Source: Neobacillus sp. PS2-9
GTDB taxonomy: Bacteria > Bacillota > Bacilli > Bacillales > Cytobacillaceae
Assembly (NCBI RefSeq): GCF_030915525.1
Contig: NZ_CP133269.1
Coordinates: 2,138,501-2,202,500 of the forward strand
Direction: 5' to 3'
DNA: 64,000 nt
A program made the translations under genes and the position numbers. The notes beneath the pieces were generated by a model, which worked only from the letters and a program-made list of their open reading frames with translations, was not told the DNA's origin and ran no database searches. Below, in pieces: positions 1 through 7,937 of this stretch (position 1 is its first letter; the number at the start of each line of letters is the position of its first letter).

Positions 1-201
1 TGGAAGGAACATTTTATTATCTCACCGTTATACTCTATTTCCGTGTCTTTATTCACTGCATTTTCTTTAAAAAATCATAATACTCTTGATGCCAAGCTAA
101 GGGTCGTCATATTTTGTACTCTTTTAAATCAATTCTTTATAAAAATTAAGCTTTTAAAAAATAATATAAAGTTTTATCCATATGTATTAAAAAGGGTCAT
201 A

Positions 202-270
202 ATGGTTGCATTATACGGAAAATACAGGAAGTGGGTGTATGGAGAAGGAGAAATAGAAAAGAATTCTTAA
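202..270 (+). CDS. possible 22-residue peptide
   Basis: A short ATG frame (residues begin MVALYGKYRKW) is preceded by AAAAGGG at a spacing of about six bases and is followed at once by a strong intrinsic terminator. The frame is open further upstream, but there is no ribosome binding site there and the composition looks non-coding. I recognise no family. It may be a genuine small peptide or simply the end of a transcript entering from the left. Confidence 0.25.
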   Translation: MVALYGKYRKWVYGEGEIEKNS

Positions 271-275
271 TGTAC

Positions 276-307
276 AAAAAAAACGCCTAAACAGGCGTTT
301 GCTTTTT
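276..307 (+). terminator. intrinsic terminator
   Basis: The stem AAACGCC/GGCGTTT with loop TAAACA is followed by GCTTTTT and preceded by an A run, so it could work in both directions. It separates the left edge from the helD transcription unit. Confidence 0.8.
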
Positions 308-372
308 GTATAAAAAATCCTTGAAAATTATGTAAAGTGATGATAAGATGACAATTGGCACAAAAAAATCAT

Positions 373-421
373 TATAATGTAGTTAAAAATAACCTAATAT
401 AACATTATCATATAGGTTATT
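373..421 (+). promoter_or_regulatory. helD promoter -10 and leader hairpin
   Basis: A perfect TATAAT lies at 373-378. The -35 region is poor; the best match is ATGACA at a long spacing. About ten bases downstream is a perfect 9-bp stem AATAACCTA/TAGGTTATT (388-396 and 413-421) with an AT-rich loop and no T run. It lies in the untranslated leader about 45 bases before the start codon and may be an RNA stability element or a regulator site. Confidence 0.45.
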
Positions 422-466
422 GATTGTCAAGTAAGTAGAATAAAATATTATCTGGAGTGTGGTTAA

Positions 467-2791
467 ATGAGCGATTTACAAAACAAGGACTGGCAACTAG
501 AACAAGAAAGAGTTAGTGCAGTCGTAGAGGAAATCGACCAAAAGGTAGCGAACCTATTGGGAAATACCAGTAAGGTTAGCTCAGACGTTCTAGAGCTTCG
601 TAAGACCTTTTGGGAAGATGTAACTGTAAATTTCGAAGAACCAGATGATATTATTGAGACCGCAGCAAGTATTAAGCAACAGGCTGAATTGCTGTCGGAA
701 CGAGAACGAACACATAAACAATTGGATCAACAACTTAAAATCTTAGCAAAATTAAAATATTCTCCGTACTTTGGTCGAATTGATTTTTTTGAAGAAGGAG
801 AAAAGTCCGCTGATCAAGTGTATTTAGGGATTGCATCATTAATGGACCAACATGACGAAAATTTTATAATTTATGACTGGCGTGCCCCAATCTCTAGCCT
901 TTATTATGATTATGCTCCAGGACCTGCTGAATATAAAACCCCTGAAGGCGACATTAAAGGGGAAATGTTATTGAAGCGACAATTCATTATTAGGGCATCT
1001 AAAATTAAAGGTATGTTTGATACAGGTGTAACAATTGGTGATGAAATACTTCAAGAAGTCCTTGGCAACAATGCAAGCACACAAATGAAAAGTATCGTGG
1101 CAACCATCCAACGAGAGCAGAATGAAATTATTCGAAACGAGAGAAGTAAGATCCTTATTGTTCAAGGGGCCGCAGGTAGTGGTAAAACATCAGCTGCATT
1201 GCAGCGGGTTGCATACTTGTTATATCGTTATCGTGGAATATTAAATGCCGAAAATATTATGCTTTTTTCACCTAATCCGTTATTTAATAGTTATGTGGCA
1301 ACGGTTTTACCTGAGCTTGGTGAAGAAAACATGCAACAATCCACCTTTCAGGAATACTTAACGCATAGACTTGGGAAGGAATTTGAGGTAGAAGATCCCT
1401 TTACACAAATGGAATATTTACTTCGTACATCAGGAAATCCTGAATATCAAATAAGAGTCCTAGGAATTCGTTATAAAGCGAGTCTTGAGTTTAAGGACAA
1501 AATTGATCAGTACGCAAAAGTGCTATCAAGGAAGGGCTTAATCTTTAAGGATTTAACTTTTAGAAAAGATGTCTTGGTTTCTAAAGAAGAAATTCATAAT
1601 TATTTTTATTCATTGCCGGATAGTTATTCCATTCCAAACCGAATTCAGCTAGTAAAGGATTGGATATTGAAAGAAATAAAACGTGCAATGAAACGTGAGC
1701 GTACTAGAAGCTGGGTAGAGGATGAGTTGCAATACCTTGAAAAAGAAGATTTTATGGAGGCATTCAAAAAACTACAGGAGAAAGATCGTTTTTCAGATAA
1801 CACATTTGATGATTTTGAACGGGAGCAAAAATTATTAGCAGAAATGATAGTCAAAGAAAAATTCAAACCCTTATTTTCACGGGTGAAGAGTTTAAAATTT
1901 ATTAATATGCCGGAAATTTATCTTCAATTGTTTAAAGGCTTGGAAATAATTACAGAAACACAACCATCTAATTGGGAACAGATTTGCGGTCTCACAATAA
2001 ATAAATTAAGTAAAATGGAAATTGCCTATGAAGATACCACACCCTATGTGTACCTCCAGGATTTAATAGAAGGAAGAAAGTCAAATACTGCCATTCGTCA
2101 TATTTTTATTGACGAAGCCCAGGATTATACACCGTTCCAGTTTGCTTTTATTCAAAAACTTTTTCCTTATAGTAAAATGACACTTCTAGGCGATTTTAAT
2201 CAGGCTATCTTCTCTGGAGCGACGGGTTCCGAAACGGTGTTAACAGAATTAGACATCAAAGGAGAGGAAATTGAAAGGTTTGTATTAACAAAAACATATC
2301 GGTCTACAAGCGAAATTGTTCACTTTACGAGTGGTTTGCTTACAGATGGTGAGAAAATCATCCCCTTTAATCGTAAAGGTAGGAAGCCGGTTATTGAAAT
2401 GGTTAATCACGAAAAAATTAATCATTTGATTCTTGAAAAAATCAAAGAATGGAAAGCAGATGGACATCGAACGATTGCAGTAATTTGTAGGACGGCAGAA
2501 GAAAGTAAAAATGTTTTTGAAGCACTTAAACAAGATGTGCCACTGCACTTAATCGAGAAGGGGACAGTTTCTTATGAGCGCGGAAACCTTGTCATTCCAT
2601 CGTATTTAGCTAAAGGTATAGAGTTTGATGCGGTCATTCTATATGATTGTTCCCCTTACATTAGAGAAAATGAACGAAAACTATTCTACACCGTCTGTAC
2701 TCGAGCTATGCATGAACTGCATATATTTGCCACGGGACAGGTTTCGCCTCTATTAGAGGTTGTTCCAAGGGATGCTTACGAGTTAGTTTAA
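467..2791 (+). CDS. helD: RNA polymerase recycling motor ATPase HelD
   Basis: HelD is a UvrD-like superfamily 1 ATPase that strips stalled RNA polymerase from DNA and helps to recycle it. The 774-residue length is normal for the Firmicutes type. A charged, coiled-coil N-terminus (about residues 1-120) precedes the ATPase core. The Walker A motif GAAGSGKT is at 234-241 and a UvrD-type Walker B DEAQD at 549-553. TYRST and the motif-V-like YLAKGIEFDAVIL follow near the C-terminus. The ATG has GGAGTG at seven bases. The gene is monocistronic, with a terminator directly behind it. It lacks the accessory-domain organisation of a replicative UvrD/PcrA, which supports HelD. Confidence 0.9.
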   Translation: MSDLQNKDWQLEQERVSAVVEEIDQKVANLLGNTSKVSSDVLELRKTFWEDVTVNFEEPDDIIETAASIKQQAELLSERERTHKQLDQQLKILAKLKYSPYFGRIDFFEEGEKSADQVYLGIASLMDQHDENFIIYDWRAPISSLYYDYAPGPAEYKTPEGDIKGEMLLKRQFIIRASKIKGMFDTGVTIGDEILQEVLGNNASTQMKSIVATIQREQNEIIRNERSKILIVQGAAGSGKTSAALQRVAYLLYRYRGILNAENIMLFSPNPLFNSYVATVLPELGEENMQQSTFQEYLTHRLGKEFEVEDPFTQMEYLLRTSGNPEYQIRVLGIRYKASLEFKDKIDQYAKVLSRKGLIFKDLTFRKDVLVSKEEIHNYFYSLPDSYSIPNRIQLVKDWILKEIKRAMKRERTRSWVEDELQYLEKEDFMEAFKKLQEKDRFSDNTFDDFEREQKLLAEMIVKEKFKPLFSRVKSLKFINMPEIYLQLFKGLEIITETQPSNWEQICGLTINKLSKMEIAYEDTTPYVYLQDLIEGRKSNTAIRHIFIDEAQDYTPFQFAFIQKLFPYSKMTLLGDFNQAIFSGATGSETVLTELDIKGEEIERFVLTKTYRSTSEIVHFTSGLLTDGEKIIPFNRKGRKPVIEMVNHEKINHLILEKIKEWKADGHRTIAVICRTAEESKNVFEALKQDVPLHLIEKGTVSYERGNLVIPSYLAKGIEFDAVILYDCSPYIRENERKLFYTVCTRAMHELHIFATGQVSPLLEVVPRDAYELV

Positions 2792-2798
2792 ACTGTTT

Positions 2799-2840
2799 AA
2801 AAAAGCTGTAAGATCCTCTAGTGAGTCTTGCAGCTTTTTA
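2799..2840 (+). terminator. intrinsic terminator of helD
   Basis: A stem of AAAAGCTGTAAGA against TCTTGCAGCTTTT (one G-T pair) is followed by TTTTTAC. It starts eight bases after the helD stop. Confidence 0.8.
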
Positions 2841-2882
2841 CATAAAGTAATTGCTAATAATGATGGAAAATGGGGAGTCTCA

Positions 2883-3497
2883 ATGTTAAAGGAACATCGA
2901 TTATTGATTGTTTTCTTACTACTTTTTTCAACAGTACTAATTTGGTCAGCCATACACCCCTCTGATCGTTTTACCTGGTGGTTGGAGGTCATCCCAGCAT
3001 TAATAGGTATGTTAATTTTGTTTTTCACGTATCGCTTCTTCACCTTTACAACTCTTGTCTATTTTTTAGTCTTTATCCATTCGTCAATATTATTTATTGG
3101 CGGACATTATACCTATGCAGAAATGCCATTGTTTAATTGGTTTAAGGACATTTTGGGATTGGACCGTAATTATTATGACCGGCTAGGTCATTTTGCACAA
3201 GGGTTTATTCCAGCCATAATTATTCGAGAATTACTCATACGGACTTCGCCATTAAAAAATTCTAAATGGCTGCCTATTACAGTGGTGTCGATGTGTTTAG
3301 CAATAAGTGCAGTTTATGAATTAGTTGAATTTTTTGTGGCTGTTTTAACTGGAGAAGCTGCCGAAGCGTTCCTTGGTACTCAAGGAGATGTATGGGATAC
3401 TCAGTGGGATATGCTATTTGCATTAATCGGCGCAATTATTTCCTATATAACACTGTGTAAAACTCATTCACAACAGTTAATGAAAATGAAAAAATAA
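2883..3497 (+). CDS. DUF2238 (YjdF-type) integral membrane protein
   Basis: The 204-residue polytopic membrane protein has about six hydrophobic segments and belongs to the DUF2238/YjdF family, whose role is unknown. Family-typical patches are GHYTYAE (74-80), DRLGHFAQGF (99-108) and GDVWDTQWDM (168-177). The clustered His, Asp and Glu residues in or next to membrane segments suggest a metal or proton site, but that is inference. The ATG is preceded by GGGGAG. The gene stands alone between terminators. Confidence 0.8.
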   Translation: MLKEHRLLIVFLLLFSTVLIWSAIHPSDRFTWWLEVIPALIGMLILFFTYRFFTFTTLVYFLVFIHSSILFIGGHYTYAEMPLFNWFKDILGLDRNYYDRLGHFAQGFIPAIIIRELLIRTSPLKNSKWLPITVVSMCLAISAVYELVEFFVAVLTGEAAEAFLGTQGDVWDTQWDMLFALIGAIISYITLCKTHSQQLMKMKK

Positions 3498-3518
3498 AAA
3501 CAGCCGCCGGCTGTTTTA
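3497..3518. terminator. bidirectional terminator
   Basis: AAACAGCCG/CGGCTGTTT forms a compact stem with A and T runs on both sides. It closes the DUF2238 gene on the plus strand and overlaps the last codon of the converging small gene. Confidence 0.75.
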
Positions 3519-3650
3519 CTTTTTCCATTGCTTTTGTACTTGTTCATATGCAAGGCGGAGGATCTCTTCATTTGAAGTTTCAGGATTTGTAATCACGTTG
3601 GTTAAATAGCTTCTTCCTTCGAATGTAATAGTTACTTCAATTTGTACCAT
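3516..3650 (-). CDS. BA3454-like small stress response protein
   Basis: A 44-residue protein starting MVQIEVTITFEGRSY and ending EQVQKQWKK. Length, a beta-rich first half and the final KQW motif resemble the small BA3454 family named from Bacillus anthracis; this is recognition, not a search result. The start is supported by GAAAGGTGATAACTT directly upstream. Its stop codon overlaps the terminator shared with the DUF2238 gene. A dyad at 3681-3716 lies in its leader. Confidence 0.6.
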   Translation of the reverse strand: MVQIEVTITFEGRSYLTNVITNPETSNEEILRLAYEQVQKQWKK

Positions 3651-3680
3651 AAGTTATCACCTTTCTTTTTTTTATTGCTA

Positions 3681-3716
3681 ATGTTGTTTATTTATTGGAT
3701 AAAAAATAAACAACAT
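3681..3716. promoter_or_regulatory. perfect 13-bp inverted repeat between divergent genes
   Basis: ATGTTGTTTATTT (3681-3693) and AAATAAACAACAT (3704-3716) are exact reverse complements around a 10-base spacer. Neither strand has a T run after it, so it is not a terminator. Its place between the divergent BA3454-like and acetyltransferase genes suggests an operator. Confidence 0.45.
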
Positions 3717-3816
3717 TTCAGTGTATGAATGCTGCCTTATGCGTATGACAGTAAGTGTTAGCGGGTATGAATTTTGATATAATTGTTTCATAAAGTTATT
3801 TGTAGGGAGAGTAAGC

Positions 3817-4284
3817 ATGTCAATCTATTTTGAAGAAGTAACAAAAGAAACGCTGTATATTGCTTTAGAGATGGTTAATTCAAATCCAGAATATAATGTA
3901 TTTGAGAACGGAAACGAGGAAAGGACACTAGTAGAAGTAGAGGAGGAGTTCTTAAATCCTCATTCAACGAGTGCATTTATTAAGCTTGATGACACCTATA
4001 TTGGAGTAATTGATTACTTGATGGAAAATCCAAAAGATCATCATCCATGGCTAGGACTATTATTGATTCATGGCGATTACCAGGGTTATGGCTTTGGCAA
4101 GCAGGCATATTCAATATATGAAAATGAGATGCTAAAACGAGGTGTCAATAAAGTTCGTATTGGTATTTTGAGTGAAAATAAAAAAGCGATTCGCTTTTGG
4201 GAATCCTTAGGATTTGACTATTATAATACAGTCATTGCACAAAATGGAAGTGGAATTTTATGTTATCAAAAACAATTGGGCTAA
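3817..4284 (+). CDS. GNAT family N-acetyltransferase
   Basis: The 155-residue protein is a single GNAT domain that uses acetyl-CoA to acetylate an unknown amine. Motif A is visible as QGYGFG (89-94), the pyrophosphate loop of the Q/R-x-x-G-x-G/A type, and motif B as NKKAIRFWESLGF (121-133). The ATG has AGGGAGAGTAAGC upstream. It is a single gene. The substrate cannot be predicted; the acidic N-terminal half is usual for small-molecule or peptide acetyltransferases of Bacillus. Confidence 0.85.
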   Translation: MSIYFEEVTKETLYIALEMVNSNPEYNVFENGNEERTLVEVEEEFLNPHSTSAFIKLDDTYIGVIDYLMENPKDHHPWLGLLLIHGDYQGYGFGKQAYSIYENEMLKRGVNKVRIGILSENKKAIRFWESLGFDYYNTVIAQNGSGILCYQKQLG

Positions 4285-4303
4285 AAAAACTTCCAAAAGG
4301 AAG
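4283..4303 (-). terminator. terminator of the small minus-strand gene
   Basis: Read on the minus strand, GCTTCC-TTTT-GGAAGT is followed by seven T. It closes the 82-residue-region gene that ends at 4306. On the plus strand there is no T run. Confidence 0.65.
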
Positions 4304-4305
4304 CT

Positions 4306-4536
4306 CTAAACTTCAATTACCATAAATTCCTCTGCAAACAACTGAACATCATTTTTATTTATTTTATTTTTCTTCAGTAAAGATTCTGCTAAAACGATGT
4401 GCGCTTGAATAGAAATATTTCTTTTTAAATCACGAATAGATACCTCGCCATTCAATAATTGAATGGCTTTTTCTTTGATGTCTTGATTCTTAGATGATGT
4501 GTAAAGAAGATAAGCAATACAAGTGATCTTGTCCAC
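4306..4536 (-). CDS. small hypothetical protein (76 aa)
   Basis: I do not recognise this protein. It has 76 residues, begins (M)DKITCIAYLLYTS and is probably all-helical, soluble and amphipathic, with a basic middle. The GTG start at 4536 is chosen because AGGAGG lies seven bases upstream; a longer reading to 4554 would place that site inside the gene. Its own terminator follows. The short length, strong ribosome binding site and coding-like composition support a real gene. Confidence 0.6.
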   Translation of the reverse strand: MDKITCIAYLLYTSSKNQDIKEKAIQLLNGEVSIRDLKRNISIQAHIVLAESLLKKNKINKNDVQLFAEEFMVIEV

Positions 4537-4767
4537 AAAGTAACCTCCTATCAAGAATCGAGTATCTTTTGTTTAATACATATTCGACGAGAAACCAACT
4601 TTTTCCTTCTACAATTCATGATGATTATTGAAAATTCCGACAAAAAAATAAGAAGTTATCTCGGACCAAAGTTGTAGAAAGAATCAAGCTTCTTTACGAG
4701 GAGAAAAAACCAAAGATTTCTTAAGATAGAAGCATAGAACATAAATTGATCTTAAGGAGTTTTGAAA

Positions 4768-5496
4768 ATGGAAAACAAACCTGTTGTCATGATTACAGGA
4801 GCTTCAAAAGGGCTTGGCAGGGAATTGACGCTAGCCTTCGCACAAAAAGGAGCATATTTGGCTATATGTGCAAGAGGTGAAAAGAACTTACAAGAAGTAA
4901 AAAAAGAAGCAGAAGGTAAGGGTGCCTCTTGTGTGCTTGCAGTCACAGGGGATGTATCTAAATCAAGGGATGTAGAGAGATTTGTTGCTATGACAGAAGA
5001 ATTATACGGGAAAGTAGATGTCTTAATAAACAATGCGTCAATTCTCGGTCCGAGCCCAATGCCACTGTTACTGGATTATCCTGAAGAAGATTTTGTAGAG
5101 GTATTAAAAGTAAATGCGGTGAGCCCGTTCTTAGTGACGAGAAGGATTCTTCCGGGAATGATCCTAAACAATAAAGGGTCAATTATTAATGTCACATCAG
5201 AGGCTGGGAACACAGGCTATGCTGGATGGGGGGCATATGGGATATCAAAATTTGCACTAGAAGGTTTAACAGAAACATGGGCAGATGAGCTCAAAGAAAC
5301 AGGAGTTAGAGTAAATATGGTAGATCCAGGTGAGATGGATACAGAGATGCATCAATTGGCAGTTCCAGACTGTGATTATGAACTGGCGAATCCAAAAGAT
5401 GTAATTAATATTTTTCTTTATCTAGCCTCCGATTCATCCAAGCATATCAATGGTCAGAGATTTCAGGCGCAGGAATTTATGGGAAGGGAGGTATAA
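4768..5496 (+). CDS. SDR family oxidoreductase, partner of QueA paralogue
   Basis: A classical short-chain dehydrogenase/reductase of 242 residues. The nucleotide loop TGASKGLG is at 10-17, NNAS in the middle, and the catalytic YGISK at 157-161. The ATG at 4768 is eight bases behind AAGGAG; the TTG two codons earlier is too close to it. The stop is only two bases before the start of the QueA-like gene, so the two are translationally coupled. That pairing suggests that the reductase acts on the same nucleoside or tRNA-derived substrate, which is inference. The NADP/NAD preference is not clear. Confidence 0.8.
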   Translation: MENKPVVMITGASKGLGRELTLAFAQKGAYLAICARGEKNLQEVKKEAEGKGASCVLAVTGDVSKSRDVERFVAMTEELYGKVDVLINNASILGPSPMPLLLDYPEEDFVEVLKVNAVSPFLVTRRILPGMILNNKGSIINVTSEAGNTGYAGWGAYGISKFALEGLTETWADELKETGVRVNMVDPGEMDTEMHQLAVPDCDYELANPKDVINIFLYLASDSSKHINGQRFQAQEFMGREV

Positions 5497-5498
5497 GT

Positions 5499-6527
5499 AT
5501 GCATGTAGAGACACTTAACTTTGAAATCCCGCCTTTCTTAAATGCCAAAATGCCACCTGAAAGAAGGGGGTTACGAAGAGATCATGTTAAGTTAATGATT
5601 CAGGATCGGCGAACAGGGCAAACAAATCATGATATATTTTTTAATCTTGATCATTATTTATCAAAGGGAGATGTAGTTGTATTAAACAGTAGTAGAACTG
5701 TTCCTGCTATATTATTAGCAGACTTATATCGTAACAAAAATTGTATCCAAAAAGGGATAGAAGTTCGCTTAGCAAGACGGAAGAATGGTCATACTTGGGA
5801 AGCGATAGCAGTATCTGCTGGAATAAAGAATGGAGATTTTCTAGTCTTATCTTCAACTCTTCATGGGGTTGTGTCACGCGCTTCAACGAATACCCCTTTT
5901 ATTACGATTCAATTCTCAAAGCAAGGAACAGCTTTGTATGATGAAATTTACGCACTTGGAGAACCTGTTCGATATGAATATATTAATAATCCTTGGGAAC
6001 TAAACTATTATCAGACTGTCTTTGCTACCCAGCCTGGTTCTGTAGAAATGCCATCCGCAGGTAGGGCATTCAGTTGGGAGCTATTATTTAAGCTCCAAAA
6101 AAAGGGGATTCATCTTGTATTTATTCAACTTCACACGGGGCTTAGCTATTTAATGGATGACAAGTGGGACCACTCCCCAACAGAAAACTACGAGGAATAT
6201 AACATTCCAAAGGAAGCATGGGATACTATTTTAAGGGCAAAAGTGGAGAGGAGAAGAGTGATTGCAGTGGGAACGACAGTGGTACGTGCCATGGAAACAG
6301 CAGCTTTGGATGGCTGTCTACAGGGATGGACCAATCTTTATATAAAGCCAACATACAATCTAAAGATTGCAGATGGGATTATTACGGGAATGCATGAACC
6401 AGAAGCTAGTCATCTAGATTTGCTCTCAGCCTTTATTGAGAAAGATCATTTATGCAACGCCTATCAAGAAGCGCTAAAAGAAGGGTATTTATGGCATGAG
6501 TTTGGTGATATGAATCTCATTTTATAA
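5499..6527 (+). CDS. divergent QueA-like S-adenosylmethionine:tRNA ribosyltransferase-isomerase
   Basis: The 342-residue protein has the QueA family fold and length but is a clear paralogue. QueA transfers and rearranges the ribosyl of SAM onto preQ1 in tRNA to give epoxyqueuosine. Recognisable blocks are a SSRTVPA strand (family NDTRVIPAR), YQTVFATQPGSVEMPSAGRAFS (family YQTVYA-GSVAAPTAGLHF), LHTGLSYL, AVGTTVVRAMET and a final LLSAFI. The THFHLP-type segment is changed to GMHEPEASHL. No tgt, queG or other queuosine gene lies nearby; the neighbour is the coupled SDR. It may therefore modify another deazapurine or use SAM in a related reaction. Confidence 0.75.
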   Translation: MHVETLNFEIPPFLNAKMPPERRGLRRDHVKLMIQDRRTGQTNHDIFFNLDHYLSKGDVVVLNSSRTVPAILLADLYRNKNCIQKGIEVRLARRKNGHTWEAIAVSAGIKNGDFLVLSSTLHGVVSRASTNTPFITIQFSKQGTALYDEIYALGEPVRYEYINNPWELNYYQTVFATQPGSVEMPSAGRAFSWELLFKLQKKGIHLVFIQLHTGLSYLMDDKWDHSPTENYEEYNIPKEAWDTILRAKVERRRVIAVGTTVVRAMETAALDGCLQGWTNLYIKPTYNLKIADGIITGMHEPEASHLDLLSAFIEKDHLCNAYQEALKEGYLWHEFGDMNLIL

Positions 6528-6544
6528 TATACTAGAATTTCTTA

Positions 6545-6572
6545 AGCCTTGACTCTCCGGTCAAGGTTTTTA
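6545..6572 (+). terminator. intrinsic terminator of the SDR/QueA-like operon
   Basis: CCTTGAC/GTCAAGG with a six-base loop is followed by TTTTTAATT. Confidence 0.8.
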
Positions 6573-6672
6573 ATTGTCTATAACCATGGTAAAATAGGTG
6601 GGAAGTTGATTTTAATAGGTTTATTTTTATTAGTAGTTTGTACCGCTCACATGGAATCAATTTTATAAAATA

Positions 6673-6749
6673 GGCTTTGTTAAAGAACATTGTTGATTTT
6701 TATACCCTGTTGATTGGAGCGGAAATCAACAGACAAGTTTAACAGAGCC
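6673..6749 (+). mobile_element. MITE copy A, internally deleted (77 bp)
   Basis: The ends GGCTTTGTTAAA and TTTAACAGAGCC are inverted repeats with one mismatch. The flanks ATAAAATA and AAAAAATA match at seven of eight bases, like a target duplication. Between the ends is only the left part up to GGAGCGGAA joined to ATCAACAGACAA. In full copies GGAGCGGAA occurs twice, so the 105-bp interior was probably lost by recombination between these direct repeats. Confidence 0.8.
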
Positions 6750-6836
6750 AAAAAATAAAATTTCTACTATGGTAGTCTATTTTACAGAAAATTCAAATAA
6801 ATTAACTTTAAAGATTCTTCTTGGAGGCGATGTACA

Positions 6837-7703
6837 ATGTTTCATTTCAAAGAAGAACATCTAACAAGTGTTGAAGTTAGGAAGTCGATTATAAAAGAAG
6901 GATATTCTATTAGAGAAGTTTATTTTGAAAGCCCTTACAAAAGGTGCGTGAAAGCCTTTCTTATTGTACCTAATCAAAAAAGTTCTCATCCTGCTGTGAT
7001 TTTTATGCATCCTGGCCAGGAGAGTAGAAAAAGTTTTTATAAGGAAGCTCAATTGCTTGCTGAAAAGGGGTTTGTTTCTCTTATTATTGAATCTCCGTTT
7101 TTGGTAGGCTGTCATCAAGAAGGGAAACAGTATAAAAAATTCATTCAAACAATAGAGACGTTGGTGGATATTCAAAATTACACTCAAATGATAATGGATA
7201 TAAGGCGTGGGATTACTCTTCTTAGTAAACTAGAATTTGTAGATGCGAATCGAATAGCCTACGTCGGACACGGCTTCGGCGCTACATGGGGAGGAGTGCT
7301 TGCAGGCATTGAAAACCGAATTAAGGCTTTTGTTTTAATAGCTGGTGCCTCCCAAACCTCATCCTGGCATATGACGAGTGAACATCCAATGGCTGTTTTA
7401 ATTCGGAGTTTTTTGCCACCAGAACGATTTGATTTTTTTATTTCAAATTTACGTAAATTCGCTGCTACGCATTATATTAAAAATGCAGCCCCCGCTTCTA
7501 TTTATTTTCAATTTGCAAAAAATGATGAATATGTTGATTGTGACCAGGCAACCTCCTTTTATACTGCAGCAAGCTCTCCAAAAAAAATAAGTTGGTATCA
7601 AACAGACCATGGATTTTCACAGTGTGAAGAAGCCTTTTTAGATCGCCATAATTGGCTTCTTGATAAGATTGGACTACCCAATGACATCTTTGTAACGGAA
7701 TAA
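6837..7703 (+). CDS. alpha/beta-hydrolase fold protein without nucleophile serine
   Basis: The 288-residue protein has the alpha/beta-hydrolase (dienelactone-hydrolase or acyl-peptidase-like) order: an early HPG oxyanion segment (58-60), a nucleophile elbow, then FAKNDEYVD and QTDHGF, which would supply the acid and histidine. The elbow reads GHGFG at 144-148 where the family has GxSxG, so the nucleophile position 146 is glycine (codon GGC). The GGAGG upstream of the ATG is intact and the frame is open. It is either a non-catalytic paralogue or uses another mechanism. It is monocistronic. Confidence 0.75.
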   Translation: MFHFKEEHLTSVEVRKSIIKEGYSIREVYFESPYKRCVKAFLIVPNQKSSHPAVIFMHPGQESRKSFYKEAQLLAEKGFVSLIIESPFLVGCHQEGKQYKKFIQTIETLVDIQNYTQMIMDIRRGITLLSKLEFVDANRIAYVGHGFGATWGGVLAGIENRIKAFVLIAGASQTSSWHMTSEHPMAVLIRSFLPPERFDFFISNLRKFAATHYIKNAAPASIYFQFAKNDEYVDCDQATSFYTAASSPKKISWYQTDHGFSQCEEAFLDRHNWLLDKIGLPNDIFVTE

Positions 7704-7822
7704 ACAGTAAACAAAAAATTAATTCGCTCACAAACGGGAATTTTGTTGAAAATTGCTTCATTGAATGGTATTTTATATAATATTGAAGGGATAAAAGAAA
7801 AACGAGGATAGTCAGTGAATTT

Positions 7823-7858
7823 TACCTTTCGTCCCAATGGGATGGGAGGTTTTTTATT
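7823..7858 (+). terminator. strong terminator in the asnS leader
   Basis: ACCTT(T)CGTCCC-AAT-GGGATG(G)GAGGT forms a near-continuous stem followed by TTTTTTATTT. It lies 80 bases before asnS. It may end the upstream hydrolase transcript or be the terminator of a decayed T-box leader: the CGTCCC..GGGATG core and the preceding AACGAGGATAG resemble T-box terminator regions, but the T-box core GGTGGTACCGCG is absent. Confidence 0.6.
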
Positions 7859-7937
7859 TCGTCACCTAGTCCATTGGTGGAATACAATGCCATTGGCCAA
7901 TTGATGACCTTATACATATGATTTAGGAGGAACTACT

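Noticed and set aside
43..201. Upstream extension of the first small frame
   Set aside because: No ribosome binding site and AT-rich composition; only the last 22 codons have a possible start signal.
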